Assembly (NCBI RefSeq): GCF_036021035.1
Contig: NZ_CP107930.1
Coordinates: 620,001-684,000, forward strand
Direction of reading: 5' to 3'
Length of the DNA: 64,000 bases
From: Kineococcus sp. NBC_00420
GTDB taxonomy: Bacteria; Actinomycetota; Actinomycetes; Actinomycetales; Kineococcaceae
Shown here: positions 8,746-18,600 of the stretch, piece after piece
Layout of the letters: every line of letters begins with the position of its first letter
Position numbering within the stretch: position 1 is the stretch's first letter
Notes under the pieces: model-generated
Databases searched by the model: none
Seen by the model: the letters and a program-made list of their open reading frames with translations, nothing else
Told to the model about the DNA's origin: nothing
Program-made: the position numbers and the translations under genes

Positions 8746-9441
8746 ATGGGTCGCTCACTGCTGTGCCTGCTCGTCGTGCCGCTGCTCGCCGGGTGCGCGG
8801 CGGTGACCCCGTCCGCGACCACCATCCCGTCAGCGTCGACCGCCCTCGTGACCCGGGGCACCCGGGCGACGAGCTCGCCGATGCTGCCGGCCTACACCTC
8901 CGTGGTCTCTCCCGTCGGTGACGTCTCCGCCTCGTGGCGGGCCGGGTGCCCGGTCGCCCCGGCGGACCTGCGCGTGGTGACGGTGACGGTGATCGGTTTC
9001 GACGGGAGACCCGGGACAGGACGCATCGTCGTGGCCGCCGACGTGGCCCAGGCGACCGCCGACGTCTTCGGCTCCCTCTACGCGATGCGTTACCCCGTCG
9101 CCCGGATGGAACCCGTCGAAGCGTTCGGCGGTTCCGACGACGCCTCGATGGCCGCCGACAACACCTCGGCCTTCAACTGCCGCGCCACGACCGGCGGGAC
9201 GGGGTTCTCCGAGCACTCCTACGGCACCGCGATCGACCTGAACCCGGTCGAGAACCCCTACGTGAAGGGTTCCACCGTCCTGCCCGAGGCGGGCCGGGCC
9301 TTCGTCGGGCGGAAGCCCGCGCCCGGCGTGGTCGTCGCGGGGGACGCCGTCGTGCGCGCCTTCGCGGACCGGGGGTTCTCCTGGGGCGGGGACTGGAACT
9401 CCCTGAAGGACTACCAGCACTTCTCGATCTCGGGCGACTGA
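8746..9441 (+). CDS. M15-family peptidase lipoprotein (D-Ala-D-Ala carboxypeptidase-like)
   Basis: Secreted, lipid-anchored peptidoglycan peptidase of 231 residues. The N-terminus is a lipoprotein signal with lipobox LLAGCAA. The C-terminal half holds the M15 zinc ligands: SEHSYGTAIDLN supplies His and Asp, and DYQHFSI supplies the last His; WGGDW precedes it as in M15_4 enzymes. Expected action is cleavage of D-Ala-D-Ala or L-Ala-D-Glu bonds in the wall. ATG 8746 is preferred; GTG 8743 in the same frame is possible. Confidence 0.85.
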   Translation: MGRSLLCLLVVPLLAGCAAVTPSATTIPSASTALVTRGTRATSSPMLPAYTSVVSPVGDVSASWRAGCPVAPADLRVVTVTVIGFDGRPGTGRIVVAADVAQATADVFGSLYAMRYPVARMEPVEAFGGSDDASMAADNTSAFNCRATTGGTGFSEHSYGTAIDLNPVENPYVKGSTVLPEAGRAFVGRKPAPGVVVAGDAVVRAFADRGFSWGGDWNSLKDYQHFSISGD

Positions 9442-9443
9442 GG

Positions 9444-9971
9444 TCAGCTCAGCAGCTCGGCGACGTCCAGCCGCATCGTCGCGATCCCGAGATCCAGCTC
9501 CGGCGTCTCGTCCCGGCCGTGGACCGCGGTCGGCGCGGACACCCCGTCGAGCGACGCGTACGTCGTCAGGGTCTCGACGAGAGGGTCGAGGATCCAGTAG
9601 CGCGGGAGTCCCGCCGTGGCGTACTTGTGCATCTTCTTCAGCAGGTCGTCACTGCGGTTGGAGGAGAGGATCTCGATGACGAGCGCGGGGATTCTCGTGA
9701 AGCGGGCATCGGAGCCGAGCTCCTTCGTCTCCCGGTCGAAGACGATCACGTCGGGGATGAACTCGTCAGCGGTCGGCTTCCACCCCCACGCGGCCTGGAG
9801 TCGGAAGGAGATCTTCTGGTGCTGACCGGTCGGGCTGGGACTCACGACGAGGTGGCCGTCGACGTACTCGGTACGCGGGTCCTCCGGGAGGGCTGCGTAC
9901 TCCTCCCAGGTGAGGACCTGCCCCACGCTGAACCGCAGCTCGGCCACCTGCTCGGCCACCTGCTCGGTCAT
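9444..9971 (-). CDS. Uma2-family (DUF820) PD-(D/E)XK nuclease-like protein
   Basis: A 175-residue protein of the Uma2 fold, common in actinobacteria and cyanobacteria in many copies. Visible motifs are EYVDGHLVVSPSP, PDVIVFDRE and ALVIEILSSNRSDDLLKKMHKY, containing the D and ExK-type residues of the restriction-endonuclease-like core, then GLPRYWILDP. The start at 9971 (MTEQVAEQ) is chosen because GGAGGAGG sits 9 bases upstream. Biological role unknown. A second Uma2 gene lies at 25826-26365. Confidence 0.85.
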   Translation of the reverse strand: MTEQVAEQVAELRFSVGQVLTWEEYAALPEDPRTEYVDGHLVVSPSPTGQHQKISFRLQAAWGWKPTADEFIPDVIVFDRETKELGSDARFTRIPALVIEILSSNRSDDLLKKMHKYATAGLPRYWILDPLVETLTTYASLDGVSAPTAVHGRDETPELDLGIATMRLDVAELLS

Positions 9972-10068
9972 GCGGAACACCTCCTCCGGGTCTCGGCTCA
10001 ACCTAGCCCCGGGGCGCGTCGGCGGGGCCGCGCACCACACCCGGCCCCGCCACGCACTCCCCCGAAGA

Positions 10069-10620
10069 TCAGACCCGGTCGAAGACCCCGCGCTGACGCG
10101 GCACGTTCGCCGTCGTCGCCACCGGCTGGGACACCGTCAGCAGCGAGCTCGGCACCTCGGCCAGCTCACCGCAGAACGAGGCGCCCGCCAGGGCCTTGTG
10201 CAGCAGCCGGGCCGAGCGGTGCGTCCCCCGCACGACGTCGTCGACGCGCACCGACATCGCGGGGACGTCGGTCGCCGCGTGCAGCAGGGCGCGCAACGCC
10301 TCGGGCGAGGACGTGACCCGCTCACCGGCGAGGACGCACAGCGCCCAGTCGGCGCCGACGTGCGCGAGCGCCGCCTGCTGGGCCTTCTCGCGGTCCTCGG
10401 CCCAGAATCCGGAGACGACCGTCACCGCGGGGTGCAGCGTCGCCTCGAAGGCCGCGCTCCCCGGGGCGATGTGGTCGGCGGTGTCGTAGACGACGACCTC
10501 GTCGGCGACGCTCACGAGACCCCGCAGGTCGTGCTCCAGCGCCGGCGCGAGGGTCGCCGTGTCGGTGGTGCCCTGCAGCACGAGGCACGCCGCGAGGGTG
10601 GTGCGAGAGGTGCTGGCCAT
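10069..10620 (-). CDS. Short glycosyltransferase family 2-like protein
   Basis: A 183-residue protein whose first 120 residues resemble the GT2 fold of the gene at 14606-15607. LAACLVLQGTTDT parallels SACLIVRDESDR, VADEVVVYDTAD parallels VDQVVVHDTGS, and VVSGFWAEDREKAQQAAL parallels VVEGSWSDSFAAARNASL. The expected DxD (SLDADE in the other gene) is replaced by CVLAGER, so catalysis is doubtful. It may be a degenerate relative or a non-catalytic domain. The start at 10620 has GGAGA upstream. Confidence 0.5.
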   Translation of the reverse strand: MASTSRTTLAACLVLQGTTDTATLAPALEHDLRGLVSVADEVVVYDTADHIAPGSAAFEATLHPAVTVVSGFWAEDREKAQQAALAHVGADWALCVLAGERVTSSPEALRALLHAATDVPAMSVRVDDVVRGTHRSARLLHKALAGASFCGELAEVPSSLLTVSQPVATTANVPRQRGVFDRV

Positions 10621-10774
10621 GATCGTCTCCGTCGGTCGTCTGCGTCGTCCTGCCCGGGCGCCTGTCCTCACCCTCCTAGGAGCATCGGCAGGAACACCCC
10701 AAACGTTTCGCACGTCACAACCTGTTTACACAGCGTTGACATTCGAACGTTCCACTCCGCGAGGTGACCACGGC

Positions 10775-10802
10775 TCAAGTCCGGGACCGGACCTGCCGAT
10801 CA
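10775..10802 (+). promoter_or_regulatory. Candidate FliA-type promoter, apparently leaderless transcript
   Basis: TCAA at 10775-10778, 16-base spacer, GCCGATCA at 10795-10802 (7 of 8 against GCCGATAA). The expected start of transcription, about 7 bases on, coincides with the GTG at 10810, so the mRNA would have no leader. No ribosome binding site is visible before the GTG, which agrees. Confidence 0.45.
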
Positions 10803-10809
10803 CCCCCGG

Positions 10810-12921
10810 GTGTCCGCCGTTCCCGCCGTCCCCGCCGTCGACTTCCTCGGCGTCGCGAACCGGACCCTCGCCGACCTCGCCCAGCGCGTCGGCCTCCCGA
10901 GCTGGTGGATCGGGCGCACCGAAGGCCCCGACCAGGTCATCCTCGCCGCGACCGACCCGCTCTTCGGCCTCACTCCCGGCGACGCCCTGTCCTGGGCCGA
11001 CACCCACTGCCGCCGGGTCGTCGAGGACGGCGTCGACCCCGTCCTCGCCGGGTTGAAGAGCGTGCCCGCCTCGCTGGCCCCCCGCGCCGTCGGCCAGGAC
11101 CTCGGCGCGGTCTCCCTCATCACCGTTCCGCTGACCGGGCCGGACGGCACGGTCCTCGCCACGCTCTGCGGGGTCGGTAGCGGCAACGGTGCCCACCTGC
11201 ACGACCTCGTCCCCAGCGTCCGGTTGCAGGGGGACCTCCTGGGCGCGCTGCTGGCGGCGGAACTGGAGCTCACGGAACGCTCCCGCGCGGCCGAACGCAG
11301 CGCGCAGTCCGAGCACGCCGACGAGGTCACCGGCGTCGCGCCGCCCGAGACGTGGCAGACCGCCCTGATCGCCGAGGAAGCCCGGGCCGCCCGGCACGCG
11401 GCGCCGGTGTCCCTCGTGCTCATCGACCTGCCCGACCTCGTCGACGTCAACCGTCGCCTCGGTTTCGCCGCCGGGGACGGGCTGCTGCACCGCACGGCGT
11501 CCACCGTCGGCGCCCGGTTGCGCAGCGGTGACCTGCTCGCCCGCATCGCCGGGGACCGGTTCGGGGTCCTGCTGCCCGGATCCGGACTGGAGGGGTCGCG
11601 CGCCTTCGTCGAGCGCATCCGCACGGCCCTCGCGGCCGACGGCGTCTCGGTGCGCATCGGTGCGGCGACGCGCGACCGCAGCCAGGGGCTGCTCACGACG
11701 TGGGCGCGGGCCGAGGACGCCATCGCCGCGGACACCGCCTCCCGCGTCACGTCCACGCCGCCCCCGCCCGCGCGGACGACGTCCGGCAGCGACAGCACCC
11801 TCGACGCCCTGCTCGACCTCGCCCGACGCCAGATCGGGGCCGAGTTCGCGTTCATCTCCACCCTGGAGGGGGACCGGCGCTACATCCGCAACGCGGTCTC
11901 CCCGTTCCCGACCTCGCTGACCCCGGGCACCGACGTCACGGAACGGCGATCGCTGTGCGACCAGGTCCTCTCCGACGACGCCGCGCTCGTGGCCACCGAC
12001 ACCTCCAAACCCGAGTTCGACGCCCACCGCGACCACCTGCTCCGCGAGGGTTCCTACGTCGGCATCCCGCTGCACCGCCGTGACGGCTCCCTCTACGGGA
12101 CGCTGTGCACCGTCTCCCGGGCCCCGGACCACAGCCTGCGGCCCCGTGACGCCGAGATCCTGCGGGCCGTCACCGGCGCGGTGATGGAACTCGTCGAGGA
12201 GGAGGACCGCTCCCGCCGGGCGCGACGCGGCAAGCTCGCCCGCCTCGACGACCTCGACGCCGCCGGCGGACCCGTCGTCGTCTACCAGCCCGTCGTCGAC
12301 CTCGCCACGGGCGAAGCCGTCGGCGTGGAGGCCCTCAGCCGCTTCCCCCACGGGACCCCGACCCCCGACCGCTGGTTCGCCGACGCGACCGAGGTCGGCT
12401 GCGGGGAGGAACTCGAACTCAGCGCCCTCGACAACGCCCTGCACGGGCTCCCGGTGCTGCCCGGGTTCCTGGCGCTGAACCTCTCCCCCGCGACCATCAC
12501 CACCCCCGGCCTGCTACGCCGCCTCGAGCGGCTGCCGCTGGACCGGATCGTCCTGGAGATCACCGAGCACTCCGCCGTCGCCGACTACGCGGCCCTGCTG
12601 TCGACCCTGGAACCGCTGCGCCGCCGAGGGTTGCGCGTCGCCGTCGACGACACCGGCGCCGGCTACGCCTCGCTCTCCCACGTCCTCGCGATCCTGCCGG
12701 ACTTCATCAAGCTCGACATCTCCCTCGTCCGCGACATCGACACCGACACCTCGCGTCGGGCGCTCGCCGCTGGGCTGGTGACGTTCGCGAGCGCGACGGA
12801 CGCGCTGATCATCGCCGAGGGGATCGAGACGGGCGAGGAGCTCGCGGTGCTGCGGGAACTCGGCGTGCAGTTGGGGCAGGGGTACCACCTGGCCCGGCCG
12901 GCACCGTTGGTCCTGGGCTGA
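10810..12921 (+). CDS. GAF-GGDEF-GAF-EAL cyclic-di-GMP signalling protein
   Basis: Soluble 703-residue protein without membrane segments. Order: GAF-like domain (about 10-155, with SLITVPLTGPDGTVLATLCG), GGDEF domain (about 190-310), second GAF (about 330-465, YVGIPLHRRDGSLYGTLC), and EAL domain (about 480-703). The GGDEF signature is degenerate (AGDRF near residue 247), so diguanylate cyclase activity is unlikely. The EAL motif is intact (VEALSR near 506), and the downstream ITEH and VDDTGAGYAS segments favour phosphodiesterase activity. The GGDEF may serve as a GTP-binding regulatory module. A fragment duplicating its 3' end lies at 14430-14590. Confidence 0.9.
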   Translation: MSAVPAVPAVDFLGVANRTLADLAQRVGLPSWWIGRTEGPDQVILAATDPLFGLTPGDALSWADTHCRRVVEDGVDPVLAGLKSVPASLAPRAVGQDLGAVSLITVPLTGPDGTVLATLCGVGSGNGAHLHDLVPSVRLQGDLLGALLAAELELTERSRAAERSAQSEHADEVTGVAPPETWQTALIAEEARAARHAAPVSLVLIDLPDLVDVNRRLGFAAGDGLLHRTASTVGARLRSGDLLARIAGDRFGVLLPGSGLEGSRAFVERIRTALAADGVSVRIGAATRDRSQGLLTTWARAEDAIAADTASRVTSTPPPPARTTSGSDSTLDALLDLARRQIGAEFAFISTLEGDRRYIRNAVSPFPTSLTPGTDVTERRSLCDQVLSDDAALVATDTSKPEFDAHRDHLLREGSYVGIPLHRRDGSLYGTLCTVSRAPDHSLRPRDAEILRAVTGAVMELVEEEDRSRRARRGKLARLDDLDAAGGPVVVYQPVVDLATGEAVGVEALSRFPHGTPTPDRWFADATEVGCGEELELSALDNALHGLPVLPGFLALNLSPATITTPGLLRRLERLPLDRIVLEITEHSAVADYAALLSTLEPLRRRGLRVAVDDTGAGYASLSHVLAILPDFIKLDISLVRDIDTDTSRRALAAGLVTFASATDALIIAEGIETGEELAVLRELGVQLGQGYHLARPAPLVLG

Positions 12922-12955
12922 CGCGCGGCGGGACCCGCAGCCACGAGACGATGGG

Positions 12956-14188
12956 GTGGTGTCCGACCTCGCCGACGCCGTCCTCCCCCTGCTCCGCACC
13001 CGGGCCGACCTGCACCGGTGGAGCAGCGCCAACGCCCACGGCCGGCAGATGCACGACGCCGTCGACCGGCTGGAAGCCGCCGTGCCGGACGCCGATCCCC
13101 ACGACGCGTGGACGGTGACGCACAAGGCCCTGGCCAGCGCCGTCACGATCATCGCCCGCGCCGACGACTCCAGCGGCATCATCGGCGACGCGTGCCGGCG
13201 ACTGCTGGACCTGCACCCGCGGGTCGCGCAGGCCGCGTCGGTGCCGGCGTCCACCCTCGTCCCGTGGTTGATCCGGTTCCAGTTCGAGGGCGAGGTCGAC
13301 TACTTCGAGCTCGATCCGGTCGCGTACGCGCCCGCCCTGGGCGAGCTGGGGACGGCGAGGTACCGCGCGGCGCTCGCGGAGATCCGCACGACGGCAGGCC
13401 CACCACCCGACGCGGCCTCCTGGCCCGACCCGCACCGGCGAATCCGATGGGTGCTGGAGTGGAACGACCGGCGCCTCGCCGTCCTCGACCGTGACGTCGA
13501 GGGGATCGTCCGCACCCACGCCCGCGACCGGCGGGTCGCAGCGTGGTTGCAGGACACCGCCGAGGCGATGGAGGAGATCGGCCGGACCGACCTCGCCCTG
13601 GACTGGGCCCGCCGCGCCGTCGACCACGATCATGGACACCAGTCGCTGACGGCGTCGCGCTACTGGCTCGGCCTGATCACCCGGCACCGGCCCGAGGAGA
13701 CCCTGGAGGCGGTCCGCTACGTGTTCCACCGCTGGCCCACGGCGAGCACCGCGGCCGCCCTGCGGGAGGCCGCCGGTGCGACCTGGTCCCGCTACGAGGC
13801 CGAGACGTTCGCCGCGCTGGCGACGAACGCCGCGGAGTCGGTGAGTTTCTGCCTGAACTCCTTGGCGGATCCGGTGCGGGCGTGGAAGCTGGCCGAAGAA
13901 CTCGGTCTGACCGACAGTTCCGGCTGGTCCGCTCTCGCCGCCGCCTACGAGACGGTGGATCCCCTCGCCGTCCTCCCCGTGCACCGTCGTCTCGTCACGG
14001 AGGCCCTGACGGAGGCCGACGCCCGGCAGTACCGCGAGGCCGCCCGCCGACTGGCCCGCATGCGCCGGCTCGCCGCCGGTACCGTCGAAGCCACCGCGGT
14101 GGAGGAGTTCGTCGCCGAACTCCGCGTCACCCACCGACGCCGGCCCCGGCTGCAGCAGGAGTTCGACCGCGTCGGGCTGCCGCGGTGA
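12956..14188 (+). CDS. DUF6880-like protein of unknown function
   Basis: A 410-residue, helix-rich protein with no signal peptide or membrane segment. The N-terminal 120 residues (ADDSSGIIGDACRRLLDLH, WLIRFQFEGEVDYFELDP, ALGELGTARYRAALAEI) look like the family often annotated DUF6880; this assignment is from memory of the pattern. The C-terminal half has helix-turn-helix repeats resembling TPR-like or ARM-like arrays. GTG start 34 bases after the c-di-GMP protein gene, so it may be co-transcribed. Function not known. Confidence 0.6.
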   Translation: MVSDLADAVLPLLRTRADLHRWSSANAHGRQMHDAVDRLEAAVPDADPHDAWTVTHKALASAVTIIARADDSSGIIGDACRRLLDLHPRVAQAASVPASTLVPWLIRFQFEGEVDYFELDPVAYAPALGELGTARYRAALAEIRTTAGPPPDAASWPDPHRRIRWVLEWNDRRLAVLDRDVEGIVRTHARDRRVAAWLQDTAEAMEEIGRTDLALDWARRAVDHDHGHQSLTASRYWLGLITRHRPEETLEAVRYVFHRWPTASTAAALREAAGATWSRYEAETFAALATNAAESVSFCLNSLADPVRAWKLAEELGLTDSSGWSALAAAYETVDPLAVLPVHRRLVTEALTEADARQYREAARRLARMRRLAAGTVEATAVEEFVAELRVTHRRRPRLQQEFDRVGLPR

Positions 14189-14429
14189 CATCGGACACGG
14201 GCCGGAACGGGTTCGGCAGCCCTGGACACCTGGATGTGTACACGGCGCCGTCAACGGCGCGAACGCATCCTCACCGATGCTGCCGCGCCTGATCAAGACG
14301 GCCATCACCGACAGGGCCAGGACGACGGAGGACTCGTGGCGGCTCTGGGTTGGGCTTGGGGATCGGGCACCTGGCACCGCATGTCCAGCTGTCCCGGGGC
14401 GGCCCTCATCATCTCATCACCAGCTGCGC

Positions 14430-14590
14430 GTCGCCGGGCTGGTGACGTTCGCGAGCGCGACGGACGCGTTGATCATCGCCGAGGGAATCGAGACGGCGAC
14501 GGAACTCGACGTGCTGCGGGAGTTGGGCGTTCAGTTGGTCAGGGATACCACCTGGCGCGGCCCGCCGCGTCGTAGACCACCCTGGGCTGA
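14430..14590 (+). pseudogene. Frameshifted fragment of an EAL domain (copy of the 3' end of 10810-12921)
   Basis: The DNA repeats the last 150 or so bases of the EAL gene. GLVTFASATDALIIAEGIET is encoded again at 14437-14496 with few changes. Around 14538 one base is missing relative to the intact gene, and the matching peptide (GQGYHLARP) continues in another frame. Identity persists to the shared CTGGGCTGA end. No intact EAL or GGDEF core precedes it. The 250 bases before it (14189-14429) hold no gene that I can support. Confidence 0.8.
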
Positions 14591-14605
14591 CGTCACGTCC
14601 TCGTA

Positions 14606-15607
14606 TCAGGTGGACGTGCCCAGGAGTTCCAGGCACAGGCCGCGCAACGTCTCCAGGGCCGCCGGGTCGTGTCTCCGGCCGGCCGTGTCCACGATCTGCG
14701 TCACCCCCTCGAGTTCGTGCAGGGCCGCTACCGCATCCCCGGACTGCGCCAGGCCCTGGGCCCGCAACCAGCTGCAGTAGCTCGGATCCACTCCCACGTC
14801 CTGGAGCTGTCCGGCGAGGACGATTCCGAATGCAGGTTCCCCCGCCCCGAGGAGAACCCGGGCGAGGTGGTCGGTCGCCTCGTTCCAGACATCGCCCCCA
14901 GTCACGGTTTCACGTACGGACTCGAACGCGTCGACGGCCTGCTGCGGATCGCCCGCGCCGATCGCGGAGCGACCGAGGTTCAAGGCCGCTAGCGCGATTG
15001 CCTCCGGCGACGGGGGCCGGTCGTCGAGCCGGTCCCTCAGCTCGAGTGCCGCCAGGCGCAGGTTTCGCTTACCCTTGCGCACCGCTGCCCCCTCGGCGGC
15101 GTACCCGCGGTGGTCGAGGGCCAAGAGTTCTGGCGGCACCAGCCGAAGCGGTTGCACCGGTACCCCGTCGTGCACCACACGTTCGTGGACCCGACCGACC
15201 CAGCGGGCACCCCATCGCCGGAAGAGCTTCACCGTCGTGTACTCGTAGCCATGGCCGCCGTCCACGACAGGGTTGCGGATCAGGACGAGGAGCGCACGGT
15301 CGTCGACACCGTCGAGCCACTGCCGCAGCCCGGCGACGTCGGCGTGCACGAGTTCGTCGGCGTCGAGGCTCAGGACCCACTCCCCCGTGGCCGCGTCGAG
15401 CGACGCGTTCCGGGCTGCGGCGAAACTGTCGCTCCACGATCCCTCGACGACCCGGGCCCCGCCGGCCCGGGCGAGGGCCACGGTGTCGTCGGTGGAACCG
15501 GTGTCGTGGACGACGACCTGGTCGACGAGTCCCTGCAACGAGGCGAGGCACCCGGCGATCCGGTCGGACTCGTCACGGACGATGAGGCAGGCGCTCACCC
15601 GGATCAC
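14606..15607 (-). CDS. Family 2 glycosyltransferase with TPR-like C-terminus
   Basis: A 333-residue cytoplasmic enzyme. The N-terminal GT-A fold has SACLIVRDESDR, VDQVVVHDTGSTDDT and the metal-binding LSLDADELVHAD (about residues 75-85). The C-terminal 150 residues are helical repeats (EAIALAALNLGRSAIGAGD, QQAVDAFESV) resembling TPRs. The family is typical of actinobacterial SunS-like or LPS-type transferases. Its place directly downstream of the secreted FN3 protein makes glycosylation of a surface or flagellar protein conceivable, but no acceptor can be deduced. Confidence 0.85.
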   Translation of the reverse strand: MIRVSACLIVRDESDRIAGCLASLQGLVDQVVVHDTGSTDDTVALARAGGARVVEGSWSDSFAAARNASLDAATGEWVLSLDADELVHADVAGLRQWLDGVDDRALLVLIRNPVVDGGHGYEYTTVKLFRRWGARWVGRVHERVVHDGVPVQPLRLVPPELLALDHRGYAAEGAAVRKGKRNLRLAALELRDRLDDRPPSPEAIALAALNLGRSAIGAGDPQQAVDAFESVRETVTGGDVWNEATDHLARVLLGAGEPAFGIVLAGQLQDVGVDPSYCSWLRAQGLAQSGDAVAALHELEGVTQIVDTAGRRHDPAALETLRGLCLELLGTST

Positions 15608-15621
15608 ACGAACACGCTACC

Positions 15622-15658
15622 CCGACGACCGCCCGCCGCGGTGGCGAACGGTCGTCGG
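15622..15658 (-). terminator. Hairpin after the FN3 protein gene
   Basis: The arms 15622-15631 (CCGACGACCG) and 15649-15658 are exact complements. They lie just past the FN3 gene stop and before the start of the glycosyltransferase on the same strand; this fits a transcription terminator or attenuator. Confidence 0.55.
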
Positions 15659-15664
15659 AACTCC

Positions 15665-18600
15665 TCAGGCGGCCGAACCCACCTCGCCGGTGCTGATCGT
15701 CTTGGCGTACAGGTCAGGCTTGCCGTTGGTGTCGGCCGCGATGAGGGCCTGGGTGGTCACGACGAGGACCGATTCGCCGGACAGGATGGTCAGGGACCCG
15801 AACTCCGCGGGCATGACGTCACCCATCATGCGCCGGGCCGCCGGAGCCCCGGTGGACTGCGCCGTCACCATGACCGCCGTGGTGTCGCTCGAGCCGAGGT
15901 CGCGGCGGTACCAGTCCGTGTGCTGGTCGGTGTCCGCCCCGTAGTTGGCCGTGGTCGAGAAGAAGGCGTAGCGACCGGTCGGGTCGAGCTGGACACCGTG
16001 CTCCCACGTCACCTTCTGGCCGACGAGACCGGCGCGCACGACCTGTCGGGTCGTCATGTCCTGCCGGTAGGCGAGGTACTCACCCGCGTTGGCCGTCAGG
16101 CTGCTGTCGTTGGAGCTGAACCCCACGAACCGCCCGTCCTCGCTGAGCGAGACGTCGTTCGAGCCCTGGTCGACCCGTGCGGTGTAGTTGATCGAGTTCC
16201 AGGTACCGGCCCCGGCGGCCACGGCGAGCGCTCCGGTCTGCAGGTCCTTGCGCCACAGGACGGGGGTGTTCTGCAGACTGGTCACGAACAGGGCGTACCG
16301 GCCGTCCGGGGTCACCTTCAAGGCGGCGCCGATGGTCCCGCCGGCGATCTGGTTGCCGTTCGGATCGACGTCGACCCGGGTGACCACTCCCGTGCTGAGG
16401 TCCTTGCGGAAGAGGTCCCGGGCCCCGTTGGTGTCCCCCGGGACGAGGTCGGCCCGCGAAGAGAAGAAGAAGACCTGGTTCCCGTCGGCCGTCACGGCCA
16501 GCGAGGGCGCCGTGGAGTAGACGCGGTTCCCCGTGACGACCTCGGTCCCGGCGGTCGTGGTCACCCCTCCCCCGGTGGGAACGCTGACGAGCTGCCACGA
16601 CCCGGTCTGCCGGTCGAGCCGGTAGACGTCGAGCATTCCGTTGGTGTCAGCGGGAACCTTGGAGACCGAGGTGGTCACGACGGCGTAGCGTCCGTCGTCG
16701 CTCATCACCACCTGACTGTTGTTCAGGTCCGTCCCGGCAGCAGCGGGGTCCAGACGCGTCACCGTGCCGGCGACGCTGTCCTTGACGTAGAGCTCGTAGC
16801 TGGTGTTGGTGTCGGTGGGTTCCAGTTGGGCCGACGATCCGAAGATCGTGTACCGCCCGTTCCGCGAGGAGGCCGTGCCCGACGCGGCACCGGCACCGGC
16901 GGTCGGTGTGGTCGTGCCGTTCGAGATCGGACCGGACGGGGCCGACGGGGCGGACGGCGTCAGCGCGATCGACGACGAGGCGGCCCCGGTGGTGCCCGAT
17001 GCCGCGACGGCCCGGACCGAGAAGGTGTACGCGGTGCCGTTGGTCAGGCCCGTGACCGTCGCCGTCGCTGTCGTGACCCGCTGCACCGGAGCGCCGTTCA
17101 CCAGGACGTCGTACCCGGCGACCCCGGCGACGGGGTTCCAGGCGAGCGTCACCGTGGTGTTGCCCGCCGACCCCGTGAGGTTCTGCGGGGTCGCCGGCAG
17201 GGCGACCTGCGGTGTCGCCGTCACCGTTCCGCTCGGAGCCGACGTCACGCCCGCACCGTCCACGCTGTAGACCACGTAGCTGTAGGCGGAACCGTTCGTC
17301 AGACCGGTGGCGGTCCAGCTGGTCGTGCCCGCGGGGACGGAGACGCAGGACCCTCCGGTCGAGCACACCGAGTAGTGGTCCAGGCGGGTGTCGACGACCG
17401 GGGTCCACGACACCGTCACCTGGGCGTCGCCGGCCGACGCCGAGACGGACCCAGGGGCGGCCAGCGGCGCCCGGGGGGTGGCTGCCGGTGCGGTGCTCGC
17501 GTTCGAGCGGTTGCCTGCGGCGTCGACGGCGACGACCGAGAAGGTGTAGGCCGTGCCGTTGGTGAGGCCGCTGACGGTCGCCGAGGAGCTCCCGGCCGGC
17601 GCCGTGGCGCGGGTGGTCCCCGACGGGTCGAGGACCTCGTAGTGGTCCACGTCCGGGTCGGTGGATCCGGTCCACGTCACGGTGACGGTGGAGTTCCCCG
17701 CGGTGCTGCCCGCCGCGGACGGCGCAGGCGGCGGGGTGGTGTCCTTCGGCGTCAGGGGCACGGTGGCGCTGGCGGGCGAGACGTTCCCGGCGCGGTCGAC
17801 CGCGACGACGGTGAAGACGTAGCTCGTGCCGTTCGTCAGCCCGGTGACGGTCGCCGTGGACCCGGTGGCGCCGACGGTGGCGACGGTCGCACCCGAGGAG
17901 TCGCGGACCAGGTAGCGGTCGACGTCCGTCTCCGGGCTGCGCGTCCAGGAGACGGTGGCGGTGCGGTCACCCGCGGTGCCCGTCGCGTTGGAAGGCGCCG
18001 AGGGTGCGGTGGTGTCCTTCGGGGTGACGCTGACCGGACCGGACTCGGTCGAGGTGTTGCCGGAGGTGTCCACGGCGACGACCGTGTAGGTGTAGGCCGT
18101 GTCGTTCGTCAGGCCGGTGATCGTCGTCGAGGTGGCGCCGCCCGTGACGGTGGCGACGGTGGTGCCGGCCGAGTTCTTGACGAGGTACCTGGCGACGTCC
18201 GCCTCGGGGCTCCGCGTCCAGGTCAACGTCGCGCGTCCGTCACCGGCGGTCGCCACGACGTTCGTCGGCGCCGACGGAGCGGTGGTGTCCTTGGGAGTCA
18301 GGGACACCGCGTTGCTGGAGGCCGAGACGTTCCCCACGGTGTCGACGGCGACGACGGTGAAGGAGGCCGCCGTGTCGTTGGCCAGGTTGCCGATCCGCAC
18401 GGTCTGGGTGCCCTTGGTGACCGTCGCGACGGTGGCTCCCGATCCGTTGCGGACCACGTAGTGGTCGAAGTCGCTCTCGCTGTTGGCGTTCCACGAGAGC
18501 GTCACGGAGGTGTCCTCGGCGGTGCCCGTCAGGTTTACCGGGGCAGCGGGCGGGGTCATGTCGCGCGGTGTGACCGTGGCGACGTTGCTCGCGGTGGACT

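Noticed and set aside
14189-14429. A possible small gene before the EAL fragment
   Set aside because: The open frames here are short, lack a ribosome binding site and contain no recognisable domain; the stretch is more likely non-coding remnant.
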